Source: Rhizaria sp. SCN 62-66 (lineage: Eukaryota > Rhizaria, unplaced). Taken from it: a DNA stretch of 29,875 nt. The stretch is from assembly GCA_001724265.1 (NCBI GenBank), contig MEDY01000395.1:1-29875 (forward strand). The letters run 5' to 3'. Position numbers and translations under genes: made by a program. The notes below the pieces were generated by a model. That model was not told where the DNA came from, made no database searches, and saw nothing but the letters and a program-made list of their open reading frames with translations. Shown one piece after another: positions 9,851-22,700 of this stretch (position 1 is the first letter of the stretch; each line of letters starts with the position of its first letter).

Positions 9851-10741
9851 GCACGTCTTATCGGGATCGCCCCATGTCAGCACGTATCAATAATCTCTAT
9901 GTTTCGACTGTTGTCTGATAACAGCTCCTCTGCAAAGAGTGAGACAGATAATAATGTATTTCAATAGATATAAAATAAAATACCAAGTAATTTAGAAAGC
10001 GCTGATGTGTTCTACAACGAAACTGAAGCAAATTATTGGCTGTGGACTAAGTAAGTAACCTGATGAAGGGTGCCTCATGCAGACTCAAATCAGCACAGGA
10101 TGAAAAGAGAGGCGCATACAGGCACGTTATAACTTACTATTAAGCTAATGCCTTTAGTTTCCTGGTGTTTTATGCGAGAAAAGTTCATTCATCTTGAATT
10201 TCTCAGTCGCAGAATGATTGCTCCCGTGTGATTTGATGCAACCTCCACAATTCAAGAAGGATATAGATGATAATTCAATAAACTCTCGAACAAATAAATA
10301 TAATTTAATATATTCACAGTTATTTCAATTACTGAACAGTGGTTGGCTTTTCGATTGGCGTCAGTTCTTTATGTTAAAACAGTAAAAATGCACATCGCTA
10401 CTTTTTTTGTGGTGGGGCGGTCATGTTGAACACAGAACTGGGCTGCGAACGAGAGCGGCTTGACTTCTGGGTTGAAGGAAAGGGAGGATTGTGCCTCTCA
10501 TACGCTTTGTCATTGACTGTATGTTATTATTTAATATAAATCTGACCTTGAATTGACTATGACTATTATGAAAATCGCGGATATACGCTCGCCAGTCCCA
10601 CACAGTACTCGTCAAAGCTTGCCCTCACCTCGGACCGTTTTCCCTCCTCCTAGTTCTCTTTTTGTGGGGACACTAGCTCTTCTTTCGCCTGAGATTTTTT
10701 AATTGTTTTCTGGTGTGACAGCTGGGCACCTCTCAGACACA
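9851..10741. other. Intergenic: PHD-ARID 3' end and upstream region of the giant surface protein
   Basis: This is 891 bp of AT-rich DNA between two co-oriented genes. A poly(A)-signal candidate lies at 9974 to 9979. Very AT-rich tracts occur near 10261 to 10330. Pyrimidine-rich DNA precedes the next gene from about 10630. No RNA gene or ORF with recognisable content was seen. Confidence 0.5.
9974..9979 (+). terminator. Candidate poly(A) signal AATAAA, PHD-ARID gene
   Basis: A canonical AATAAA lies 124 nt after the TAA stop, in the context taaaataaaatacc. It is a motif match only. Confidence 0.45.
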
Positions 10742-13700
10742 ATGCCGTCCGTTCGACCCGGATTGGGTCTGGCGTTCGCGGCCTTGGCCCTATTGCTTGG
10801 GCTCTTCGTCCCCGGACCATTGCATACCACCGCGATTGTCGTAAACGGTACAGACTACTCAAACTTTCCCAGCTACTCAGACGGCTTTTGGTTTGGTGAT
10901 TGGGAGGTTGCGTCTGCACACGAAGCATACGAAATCCCCGGCCACAACTGCGCGAATGTTCTCAACTACCCGTTCTACGGCGACGATGAGACCTACATCT
11001 ACTCTCGCCTGTGCGATGTCGGTGGCTGTCGCTACTACATGCCGTACGGGATGCCACTGGAGCTCGCCAATGCAATTGGCTGCCGCGACGATGGCGGCAC
11101 GTACTGCGGCGAGCGTCGTCCTGGGCCCGTGCAGTGCTTCTGCGACGATGCGTGCTGTAGTCAGAATGACTGCTGCTGGAACAATGTGCTGCTGTGTAAG
11201 AGCCCTATAATCTCAAGCGCACAGCCCGCGCGCGCGGCCACAGGTCCCGCTGGCACGACTGTCGTGACGCTGTCCGGCGAAGGCTTTTCCTGCCGTGGCT
11301 CTACGACCGACCCGCCCGCGGCGGCGCGCGTCACGATGCACAACATGCGTGGCCTGCCGCGGCCTGCGGACGAGATCAGTCCCAACGCAGTGTCCGTGCC
11401 TACCACCAATGTTCTCAACTCGAATCAGCTTCAGGTTGAGTTTCTGCTGCCCGAGGGCTACGGCCCGGACTGGTACTTCTTCCTGGTGAACTGCTACGAG
11501 CTGCGAAGCCCCGCGTCGGCGAACCTGTTCTCATACACGCCGCCGCAGCTCAACGCCATCTCGCCTTCGTCGGGCGCCACGCGCGGCGGTGTCGCCGTGG
11601 GCGCGATGACGACGATCAAAGGCACGAGCTTCGGCAGCGCGTCTGTGCACAGTACGGGCGTGACCGTGGCGCGCTTCTACTGTACTACTAACTCCGGTGG
11701 CACCAAGACTGTGGCGACGACCGTGACGTCTGGCTCGTCTGTGACCGGACACACGGACTACGTGTTCCACCACCCCGCGGGCGAGGGCGTGTGTTCCGTC
11801 TCGCTTGAGATCAGCGCGCTCTCCGTCTCGGTCTCGCGCGTATATTTTTCGTACCGCGCGCCGCAGCTCAAGTCCGTTACGCCCTCAACGGCGCTGCTGC
11901 CGGGCACGCGGCTCACGATCGTCGGGACGGACTTTGGCGTTAGTGGCACTAATACCATCACGGTCAACGGCGTGGAGTGTGTGTTTGTGAGTCAAACCAC
12001 GACGGGCACCGGTAACCTTGATGACCGTATCATCTGCACTGCACCCAACGGATCGCGCGCGAATCAGCCGGTGATGTTGATGACGGGCAGCCAGTACAGT
12101 AACGTGCTCCTTGCGTCGTACGCCGCGCCCATCATCACATCGGTGTCCCCAGTGGTCGGTGTTACGGCTGGCAACACAGCCTTCACGATCAATGGCAGCG
12201 GCTTCTACACCGAAGGCATTCTCCTGATGGGCGGCACGACATATTCCAGCATAGCTAACGCATCCATGTTCACAAGCTGGGCGCCCACACGCATTATCCT
12301 CCGCACGCCTCCGGGCCAGGGCAAAAACGTCGCCATTTACCTCCTTGTCGGTGACCAGCTGTCCGACGTCAACACAGCCTTCTCGTACACTGCTCCCACA
12401 ATCGCATCGATGAACCCAGTTTCTGGCAACGCCGCCGCGCGCGTCGGGAGCAACGTCGTGATCACCGGAAATAACTTTGGTCTGTCGCCAGCAGCCACCA
12501 TTAACGGACTTGAGTGTGTACTGCAAAGCAGTACTCACACGACACTCAGTTGTACAATTCCGTCTGGCTACGGTACGGCCAAGCCGGTCGTCGTGACTGT
12601 CGGTGGACAAGCGTCAGCTGCATTCAGCTGGAGCTACGCGCCGCCGCTCCTCCAATCACGCACTCCGACTACAGGCGCCACTGAGGGTGGCTACGCGCTC
12701 ACGCTTGTTGGCCTAAACTTCGGCGACACGGGCAGCGTGTTCCTGTCGACCTCCACCACTGCCACCAGCGGCATCAACTGCATCAGCTCAGTGTGGAACG
12801 TCACCACGATCATTTGCGCACTGTCTGCGGGCAGTGGCAAGAACTTGTACTTTTATATCTCCTCCGGTGGCTACGTCACGCGCCAAACATTGACCTTTTC
12901 TTATAGCGCACCGACGCTGACGTCCGTGACCCCGACCGCGGGTCCGACGGGTGGCGGCACACAGCTCGTGCTCGTCGGCACGAACTTTGGTACTGGCACT
13001 GTTGCCCAGTCCACTGGCGTTACTATTACGTACAGCGCTAAGGCCGGTGGTTCGACGTGCACCCTTCAGTCGCGCGACCATTCGCTGATTATCTGTACCA
13101 CAAACGCCGGTTATGGCACTGTGCACACGCTCGTTGTGACGATTGATACCCAAGCTGCGACTCACGTCAGTGGCACGAAGACCTTTAGCTACGACCTGCC
13201 CGTCATTACGACCATCACGAACCGCGCCGCGCCAACGAGCGCGAGCCCTGAGACGTTGATGACCATCATCGGCACGTCGTTCGGCGCCACCAACGGCACT
13301 GTGCGGCTCGGCTCAGTGCCGTACTTGTGCCCCGCGACGGAATGGTCGCATTCGCGCATCGTGTGCCGCATCAGTCCCGGCGCGGGCGGTGATCTGCCGG
13401 TGACTGTGGTCATGGGCTACAACTCCTCCGTCACGGTGACCACGCCGACGTACACGATGTCTTACAACTCGCCGTCCATTGTGGCCGTCACGCCGAACCC
13501 CGTTGTGTCGGCCGGTACTATTCCCATCACAGTGCAAGGATCCAACTTCGGTCCCTACGACGGTGGCACCACGGTCGCGATCAATGGCAACAATTGTGCT
13601 GTGACTTCGCAAACGCACTCGCAAATCGTGTGCACTTCGCCTCCGGGCTGGGGCACGGGACTCAGTCTCATCGTGAATGCACGCAACCAGGCGTCCAACT

Positions 13701-16700
13701 CGTACGCGTTCTCCTATTCTTCGCCCGTCATCACCAGCATCACGCCCTCGGGGCTCACGCCGCTGGGTGGCGTTGATGTGACTGTAGTCGGCACGTCGTT
13801 TGGTCCCGGCACGCCTGCGCCGTTTGTTTCGTTTGGCTCCGCGGACTGCGTGGTCAAGTCGCGGACGCACACGCAGATTGTTTGCACGCTGCCACCTGGT
13901 GCGGGCACCGTCGCTGTGCAGGTTACTGTCGACGTGCTCGTGAGTAACTACTTTAACTACAACTACGCGACGCCGACGATCCTGAGCGCCGGCGCTGCGT
14001 GCCACCCCACGCGCGGCGGCTCAACGCTCTCGCTTACGGGCGCGTACTTCGGCTCCGAGGCCCCCACGGTGCGCATCTCGAACCGTGAGTGCGTGGTGAC
14101 GTCGTACAATGCGGTGACGCAGGCCTCGCTGGAGTGCACGACGCCGGCGACTGAGGGCAAGAACCAGACCATCCTGGTGTCTACCGGCGGCAAGACCGCG
14201 TCTGCGACCATCTTCAACGTCTGTGCTCCCGCCATCACGAGCATTACCACGTCCAACGGCTTGCACCCGACGACGTCGCACGTCATCACCGTCATCGGCA
14301 ACTACTTTTCCGACTCTGGTATCGTGCAGATGAACGGCTATGTGTGCACCAGTCCGACCCGCTCAGTCGCCAGCGACGCGGCCAAGGACCAGATCGTGTG
14401 CACCGTCGTTGCCGGCGCGGGCCGCAATCTGCCGACCATTGTCACCGTTGCAGGCCAGGCCTCAGCGGCTGCATTGTACCACTACGACGCGCCTGTGCTT
14501 CAGACGGCCAGCATTTACGCCTCTGACACCGCTGGTGGCGCACTGGTGACGCTGACAGGCATCAACTTCGGCCCCGCCGGCACGGGCGCTGTCACTCTCG
14601 GTGGCCGTCTCTGTACGTTGGCATCCAACGGCTGGTCGCACAGTGAGGTTCGCTGCTATGTGCCTGCGGGACAGGGCCTGGGTCTCAACTACACTCTCAC
14701 GCGCGTGAGCGAGTCGTCGACCATCACGAGCCAACTGTTCAACTACAGTCCGCCGACGCTCACGGGCGTGTCGCCCTCCTCGATTGTCACTGCCGGCGCC
14801 GTTCCCATCACGCTCACCGGAACCAACTTTGGCGTCCTGGGCGGCGCCACGGTCTACGTCCAGGACCAGTCGCCCAGCGACAACACGAACAGGTCATGTG
14901 TTGTCACATTCCAAACGCACACGCAGATCGTATGCAATGCGCCACAGGGCTTCCGCGCTCTCGTCAGTGTGAGCCTTGATGTCAGCACGCAGCTGGCCGC
15001 GCTCAGTAACAGCTATGGCTATGATCTGCCGTACATGTACGCGCTGTCGCCGTCGCTCTACTCCACCGGCGGCTCCTCGGGTGCTACGGACAGCATGACT
15101 ATCACCGGTGTCTCTTTTGGTGAGCTCCCGGGTATCGTGCGTTTCTTCTTCCCTGAGGGCACGCAGGACGTGACTGGTGCAGCCATCACGTCGTGGACAC
15201 ATGATCGCGTTGTTGTCAAAGTCCCCGTGGGCTCTGGCCGTGACATCCCCGTGCGAGTCATCAGCTCTGTAGACCGCGCGCATCCGACACAGAACCTGAC
15301 GTACTCGTACTCACCCGCCTCCCTGACGTCCATCTCGCCCATCAGCATGGTCACAGGCCCGGAGTCAAGCGGCAGCCGCGTCCTCACGATCAATGGTCTG
15401 TCGTTTGGCCCGACGAAGGCCGAATCGACGCTCTTCGTTGGTGAGCTTGAGTGTCCTGTCATATCGTGGTCGCACTCGCAGATCAAGTGCACAGTGCCGG
15501 TGTCGCAGGGCATCAACCTGCCCGTCGCGCTCACTGTCTCGGGCAAAGAAGCCAACCACATCATGTTCTCGTTTGCCAACCCTGTGGTGACGGGAGTGAC
15601 TCCGCAAAACAGCGCGACCACTGGTGGCGTTGACATTACCGTCGCGGGCACCAGCTTTGGCGATCCTGACACGGCGTCCTCCTACCACGATGACCCTGTC
15701 GAAGTGACCGTCGGTGGCCTGCCCTGTCCTGTCGTCGGCGGTACGTACACGCACGAAAAGATCATCTGCACGCTGCCTCCCGGTGTCGGTACCAAGAACG
15801 GCGTTGTGGTCAAGGTTGGCGTCCTCGTCTCCAACTCGGTCGATTACGTCTACGCGGTGCCCTCGCTCTCTTCCCTGTCGCCCACCACAGCCGATACCGA
15901 AGGTGCGCTGCTCACGGTCACGGCCTACGAGCTCGGCGCCAGCATCAGCCTTGTCGGCGTCTCGGTCGGCGGACTTGTCTGCGTGATCCAGAGCAACGAC
16001 CTGCTGATGGTTGACAATAGTGACCCCACGCGGCCGCTGCAGAGTTTCACTTGCTTGCTTCCGACGGGCACGGGCAAAAACCTTGCTCTTTCTCTCTCTG
16101 TCAGTGATAGCACCGTGACTGTGCTAAACCAATTCAGCTTCAACGACCCGCACAATGTGACCGTGTCGCCGCTCAACTGGCCCTCAAACGGTGGCGTCAC
16201 AATGTTGTTTGCAGGCCGCTCCATGTCCATCTCTCCCACGTTCCGCATTGGCTCGAATCTGTGTCTGGACGTGCACACAGCAGAGGCGCACCGTAATTTC
16301 ACGTGCACGCTGATGCCCGGTCAAGGCACGTTGCTCGCGTTGTCCATGACTATCGGCACGACGACGTATCCTCTCAACGGCACCTTCAGCTACGACCCGC
16401 CGAATATTCTCTCTGTGACGCCGCTCACGGGCCCCACTGCCGGCGGCACTGTGCTTACCATCACCGGCGTCTCACTCGGCACTAGTGGCTCCGTTACCAT
16501 CGGCGGCACCATTTTGGGCAACGTCGTCACCGGTGGCGCTGCATGCGCCGTGATCTCGGGCTCATATTCGCACTACGGTCTGCGCTGCACCGTGCCGCCC
16601 GGCATGGACCAGGGCTACGCGGTGCGGCTGCAGAGCGCGGAACGCTTTGATATCAAGGTGCCTTCGTTCGAGTTCTCGTACGATGCGCCGACTGTGTCCA

Positions 16701-19700
16701 CTGTTTCCCCCAGCAATGGCCCCGCCGTGGGCCACTCTGCGTCTGCGCCATTCTTGCTCACGATCACTGGCATCAACTTCGGCCTCGCGACTGCGGCAAC
16801 GGCGGGCACGAGCTTCGTCACCGTTGGTGGCTCGTCGTGCCCTTTCACACTTTGGACGCACGTGCGTATCGAGTGTGAACTGCCTCCGGGCTTCGATCAG
16901 GCCGCGGTTGTGGTCTCCGTCGGCACGCCGGCGCGCACTTCCGGCACCACGTATCAGTACAAGCTGCCCGCGCTGACCACGATTTCGCCGCTCAATGGAC
17001 CCACCACAGGTTCTGCAATCACTCTTACGGGCACGAATCTGGGCGCTGTGTCGCTGCCGCGCACTTTCCATGCGTCACTCACAGGCCAGGCCGCTGAGAT
17101 TTTGATCGCGACCTCCGGGGCCACCATGACGGAAGTCACGGCGACTGTGGGTGCTGGTGTCGGACGCAACCTGCCATTCAATTTGTTTGTCTCGTACGAT
17201 AATGCTGGTGTCGCGCGCAATCGCACATTGTCAACGTCGCTGCTCTATAACTATGATCCGCCCACAGTCACTGCTATCTCGTCGGCAGACTGTGACTCTG
17301 ACGTTACTAACACCAAGATCGTCGACTGCCCTGTGCGCGCTGCTGGCATCACTATCACCATCACTGGCACCAACTTTGGTGCGCCTGCGCCCCACGCGGC
17401 CCCAGTTGCACACCTCGCCGCGCCCGATTGCGTCGTCGCGTCGTGGACCCACACGCAGATTGTGTGCACGGCTGTCGGTGCCGTTGGCTACGAGCTCGAC
17501 GTGCGCGTGGCGCAGAGTGACGCATCCGTCACCTTTGCGAAATCGGTTTCATTCAAGGGTCCCAAGCTTAATGGCATTGTGTCGCCCCCAGGTGGTGTGC
17601 TCTCATCGACGTATGCGAGCCAGGAAGTGCAGATCGCCGTCGATGATGCTCCAGGTGTATACGTGGGCATCTCGGTCACCTTTGGTCCTGCGAGCGATCC
17701 GGCTCAGTTCGTCTGTGCGGCTCCGTCACTCAGCGCGGGCGTCATTACATGCACTGTGCCCCCTGGTGTCGGTATGGACCTCGTGTTCGTTGCGCGCTTC
17801 GACATCGACGGCTCACTATACCAGGTTTCGCAGGCTTCGACGGGCTCGGTGACGTACCCCGCGCCGGCTTTTGTGGCCTCTTCGCTGGCGATGTTCTCGA
17901 CGCCCCTCGACGTCACAGACTCGCTTATTGGCACCGTGTCGCAGGGCCAGCTGCTCATCTTCGACATGACCAACACCGGTGTCGACGCCTCGCTGATCAA
18001 GATCTACTACTTTAACAGCGACTACGAGAACGAGTGCACGGGTGTGCAGTTCTACACCCCCACCCCTGCTGATCCGCGCACAATTCAGTGTGCCACGCAA
18101 GCCTCGCAAGGTGCGCCTCACGACGGCTACAAGTTCCGTGCCGTTTTGCTGAACCAGAACTCGTCTGCGCCATCGACCTTTGTCTACGCGTACCCCGAGC
18201 CGCCCGTCGTCGGCAAGGTCACCACGGACGCTGCCAACTGCGAAGAGTCTGGTGACGGCATTGCGGATTGCGTGACCGCGGGCAATTTCGTCATCACTAT
18301 CGCCGGTTCTAAGTTCCCCACCAATGGCGCCACGGTCCGCGTCGGTCAGTACGAGTGTCCGCTGTTGTCCAACACGCAGGAGCAAATCTTGTGTACACTG
18401 CCTTCTGGCGCTGGCCGCAACCTCGCCGTCGTCGTCACGTCCGGCAGCACGTTCTCCACTGCGCGCCGCCTTGTGTCGTACGCCTCGCCTGTGTTGCTCA
18501 CGATAACGGGCTGCACGGCGAGCTCCGCGACTAAGATCATTGACTGTTCTCGGCTCACACAGCCCGTGCTGACGATCACAGGAACCAACTTCGGTCCCAC
18601 GGGAGCGACCATTTACATGGGCGACCATGTGCTGTCTGTCACACACGATGCTGCCACTCCTAACAGCAAGGGCACCTTCACGCTGCCGCAGGGCTATGGC
18701 CTCGACCGCGCGTTGCTGCTCATGCAGGCTGGTGGAAGCTCCGGCTCTGGGCTCTATGTCTCCTACGAGCCCTGTCCCTCGGGCACCTACGAGCAGTCCG
18801 CTATCGCGTGTCTCCCGTGCGCCGCGGGCTACTTCAGCAACATCCCCGGCACCGCCGCGTGCTCGCCGTGTAATCCGGGCACGTACCAGCTCACCACCGG
18901 CCGCACCATCTGCGACCAGTGCCCCGTGGGCAAGTACAGCGCGGATCTGGCGCGCAGCAGCAACTGCCCCGACTGCGCACCAGGCTACACCTCGGTTGCT
19001 GTTGGGCAGACGCAGTGCACACCTTGCGCCGCCGGTACATACCGTACTGTCTCTATGACTGCTTGTACGTCCTGCGTGGCGGGCCGCTATGCCAATCTCG
19101 TCTCTGCCGCCACGTCGTGTCTCAGCTGCGCCGCCGGTACTTTCTCGTCCGCGCGCGCTGTCACGTGTAACTCCTGCTCGCAGGGCACGTACTCGGCCGC
19201 TGCGGCAACGGTGTGCACGGCCTGCGCCATCGGCAAGGTTCAACCACTGACGGGAAGCTCCATGTGTAATGACTGCGTGCAGGGCACCTACATGCCCAAC
19301 ACCGGTCAGGCCGTGTGCTTGCTCTGTAACGATGGCACCTGGTCTGCGCTTGGCCGCACAGTGTGCACCAACTGCGTGCGCGGCAAGTACGCTGCTCGCG
19401 CGCCTTCGTCCACGGTCGGCCCCACTGTCTGCACTAACTGCGCAGAAGGCTACTATGCCGAGAACGAGGGTCAGCCCGCGTGCACCGAGTGCCCTCTTGG
19501 CCGCTACACCAACACGACTGGTCAGTCTGCGTGTCTGCTGTGCGCTGAGGGCAAGTATGGCCCCACCACGGCGCGCACCAGCTGCCAGCTGTGCGGCATC
19601 GGCACCTACCAAGACCTTGTGGGCACCGCGGCGTGCAAGCAGTGCGAGACGGGCAAGTCGCAGCACGTGACTGGCCAGAGCGTGTGCTTGCCCTGCGCGC

Positions 19701-22700
19701 AGGGCCAGTATGCGGCCACTCCGGGCCATCAGTACTGCGACTCGTGCGCCATGGGCCGCTATGCCGACGACATTGGCAGTGTTGCTTGCGCGCCCTGCGC
19801 GTCAGGCCGCTTCTCCAACGCCGCCGCGACGGCGCAATGCACGGCCTGCCCTTCTGGTTCCTACTCCACGCGCATTGGCGAGGACGTGCTGACGTCCTGC
19901 TCCAACTGTGTCGCCGGCAAGTTTGCCCCCGCGTCCGGCCAGGCGGCGTGCACGGACTGCCCTCTGGGCTCGATCAGTGCTGGTCCTGGCCGCACTGCGT
20001 GCGCCAACTGCCAAGCTGGCACGTACAACGATGAGCTCAGCATGTCTGTGTGCAAGTCGTGCGTTGTGGGAACTTTCTCGCTCGCTGGTGCCAGCTCCTG
20101 CTCACCGTGCCCCGTCGGGCGCTACACCGCGAGTCCCGGCGCGCAGGCGTGCGTCGAGTGCGCGGCCGGCCGCTACGGTGCCACGGCTGGGCTCTCTATC
20201 TGCTCTAGCTGCCAGCCCGGTCGCTTCATCGGCGTCAAAGGTCAATCTGCGTGTATTGAGTGCCCTGCTGGCCGCTACACTTCTGGCTCGCAGCCCACGG
20301 TCTGCAGCCTGTGTCCCGTGGGCAAGTTCCAGACGTCGCCCGGTCAGAGCACGTGCGAGGACTGTCCCGCGGGCCGCTTCACGGCTTCAGCTGGCCAGGC
20401 CAACTGCATGCTGTGCGCGCGCGGCGAGTACGCCAACACCACGGGCTCTGAGCGTTGCCGCTCCTGTGAGCGCGGAACTGTGGCAGGCTCTGAGGGTCTC
20501 TCGGTGTGCGAGGCCTGCGATGCCGGTCGGTACGCGCCGACGACACGCTTGGCGGCGTGTCTGGACTGCCCCGCTGGCTCGATGAACACGGCCACGGGTG
20601 CCTCTGCGTGTTCGCTGTGCACTGTGGGCAAGCACCAGACTGGCGAAGGCAGCACAATGTGCACGGACTGCGAGGTTGGTCGCTATGCGCCCGCTCTTGG
20701 GCTGCACACGTGCATTGCCTGCAAGGCTGGAACATTCCAGAACTCGACAGGCACGTCCACTTGCCGCCGCTGTGCACTTGGCACGTTCTCGGCCGTCTCT
20801 GGGCTTACTGCGTGCATCAATTGCGATGCAGGGCGCTACGCACCTGCACAAGAAGCTGTCACTTGCCTAGCCTGCTCTCGTGGCCACTACCAACCGCTGC
20901 AGGGCCAGAGCGACTGCCTGTCGTGCCCCACTGGACAGATTCAGCCGGCGACGGGCATGAGCATCTGCTCTGACTGCCTCGCCGGCACGTTCCAGGCGCA
21001 AATCGGCCAAGGCAGCTGCACGCTGTGCGGCGCCGGCGAGTACCAAGACGCGCCCGGTACGACGTCGTGCAAGCCGTGTGAGCCGGAAACGTACTCGGTC
21101 GTGACCAATACGACAGCGGGCGCATCTGTCTGCACGGCCTGCCCTGCGGGCCGCACGCAGCCCTCTCCCGGTCAGGCGTCGTGCAATCTGTGCGCGCCCG
21201 GCAAGTTCACCGCCACCACTGGCTGTGAGGACTGCCCCTTGGGTCACTACCAGGACCAGAGCGGGCAGAACTCCTGTCTGCCGTGTCCCACTGGGACGTA
21301 CGGCCCTGACACGGCCATGCTCACGTGTCTGCCCTGCGGTGTCGGCAGTTTCACCAACGACACGGGCCGCACCGAGTGCGACAAGTGTGCGGCGGGCGAG
21401 TACCAGGATGTCCCATCTTCGACCACCTGCAAGCCCTGTGCCGCGGGCACCGTCACGGCAGCCGTCGGCCAGGCCGTCTGTGGACACTGTCCCGCTGGCC
21501 GTTACGACGCGAACCCATCGGGTTCTGCCCGCACAGCTTGTACATCGTGTGAAGCGGGCAAGTTTCAGACGGACGTTGGCACGACAGCATGTCTGGACTG
21601 CGGACTGGGTTATTTCTCGGCGAACGTTGGTCAGGTTGACTGCATCGAATGTCCTCAGGGCAAGTATACAAGCAGCTATGGCACCGTCGAGTGCACGAAC
21701 TGCGAGTTGGGCCGTTACTCCGACGTTATCGGACAACTCATGTGTACTGACTGTGCCACGGGCCGGTTTGCGCCCGAGACCGGCTCTTTCTCGTGCACAA
21801 ACTGCCCTGCTGGCAAGATCCAGTCCACAATGGGCCAGTCCGAGTGCGTTGACTGCGAGAACGGCAAGTTCATCGATGTCGCTGGTCGCTCTACGTGCAG
21901 CTTATGCCTGCCCGGCACCTACGCCGGTGGCGTGGGCCTTACGGCGTGCGCTGACTGCGCCCCTGGTGAGTATACTGCTGGCTACGGCGAGGAAACCTGC
22001 ACGTCGTGCGATGCTGGTAAGTTTCAAGTGAACCGCGGACGCTCTTATTGCAACGAGTGCTCCGCCGGTCGCTTCTCTCCCCTTGCGCACGCCGTTTCGT
22101 GTTCAGCCTGTGCGCCCGGTACGTACACTGGTATTGAAGGCCAGTCTGTGTGCGTCGATTGCGAGGCGGGCAAGTACCAGTTCAACGCTGGATTCAGCGC
22201 CTGTGACGAGTGTCCTGCGGGGTCCTTCACTGCGAAGACGCGCCAGACGCGCTGCTCACCCTGCACGTCGGGCACGTACGCTAATACGACTGGGTTCACG
22301 CAGTGCACGGATTGTAATCCTGGCCGGTATTCCATGCTTCTCGGCACAATTGGCCCCACAACTTGCTCAGAATGTGCTGTCGGCCGCTACCAGATCGCGT
22401 ACGGGCAGGGCGCGTGCGTCGAGTGCCTGCCGGGTCGCTACACCAACAACACTGGCTCTTTGTTGTGCCCGCAGTGTGATGTGGGCTCCTACACGGCTGA
22501 CATTGAGAGCCAGGAGTGCGAACTCTGTCGCGCGGGCACGTTCTCCTCGCGTGAGGGTTCCATGATTTGCACCGAGTGCGGTGTCGGCTACTACACGGCT
22601 GCGCCGGGAGCTAGTGCGTGCCTCGCCTGTGGTGCTGGCAAGTACCAGGACGTCTCTGGCGGCTCCGTGTGCAAGACATGCCCTGGAGGCTACTACCAGC

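Noticed and set aside
10703-10741. Upstream TTG extension of the giant ORF
   Set aside because: The ATG at 10742 directly precedes a good signal peptide, and a TTG start is not expected in a nuclear gene.
17816-19729. 637-codon minus-strand ORF inside the giant gene
   Set aside because: It is antisense to clear TIG and Cys repeats. The Ala/Arg-rich periodic translation reflects the repeat array on the other strand.
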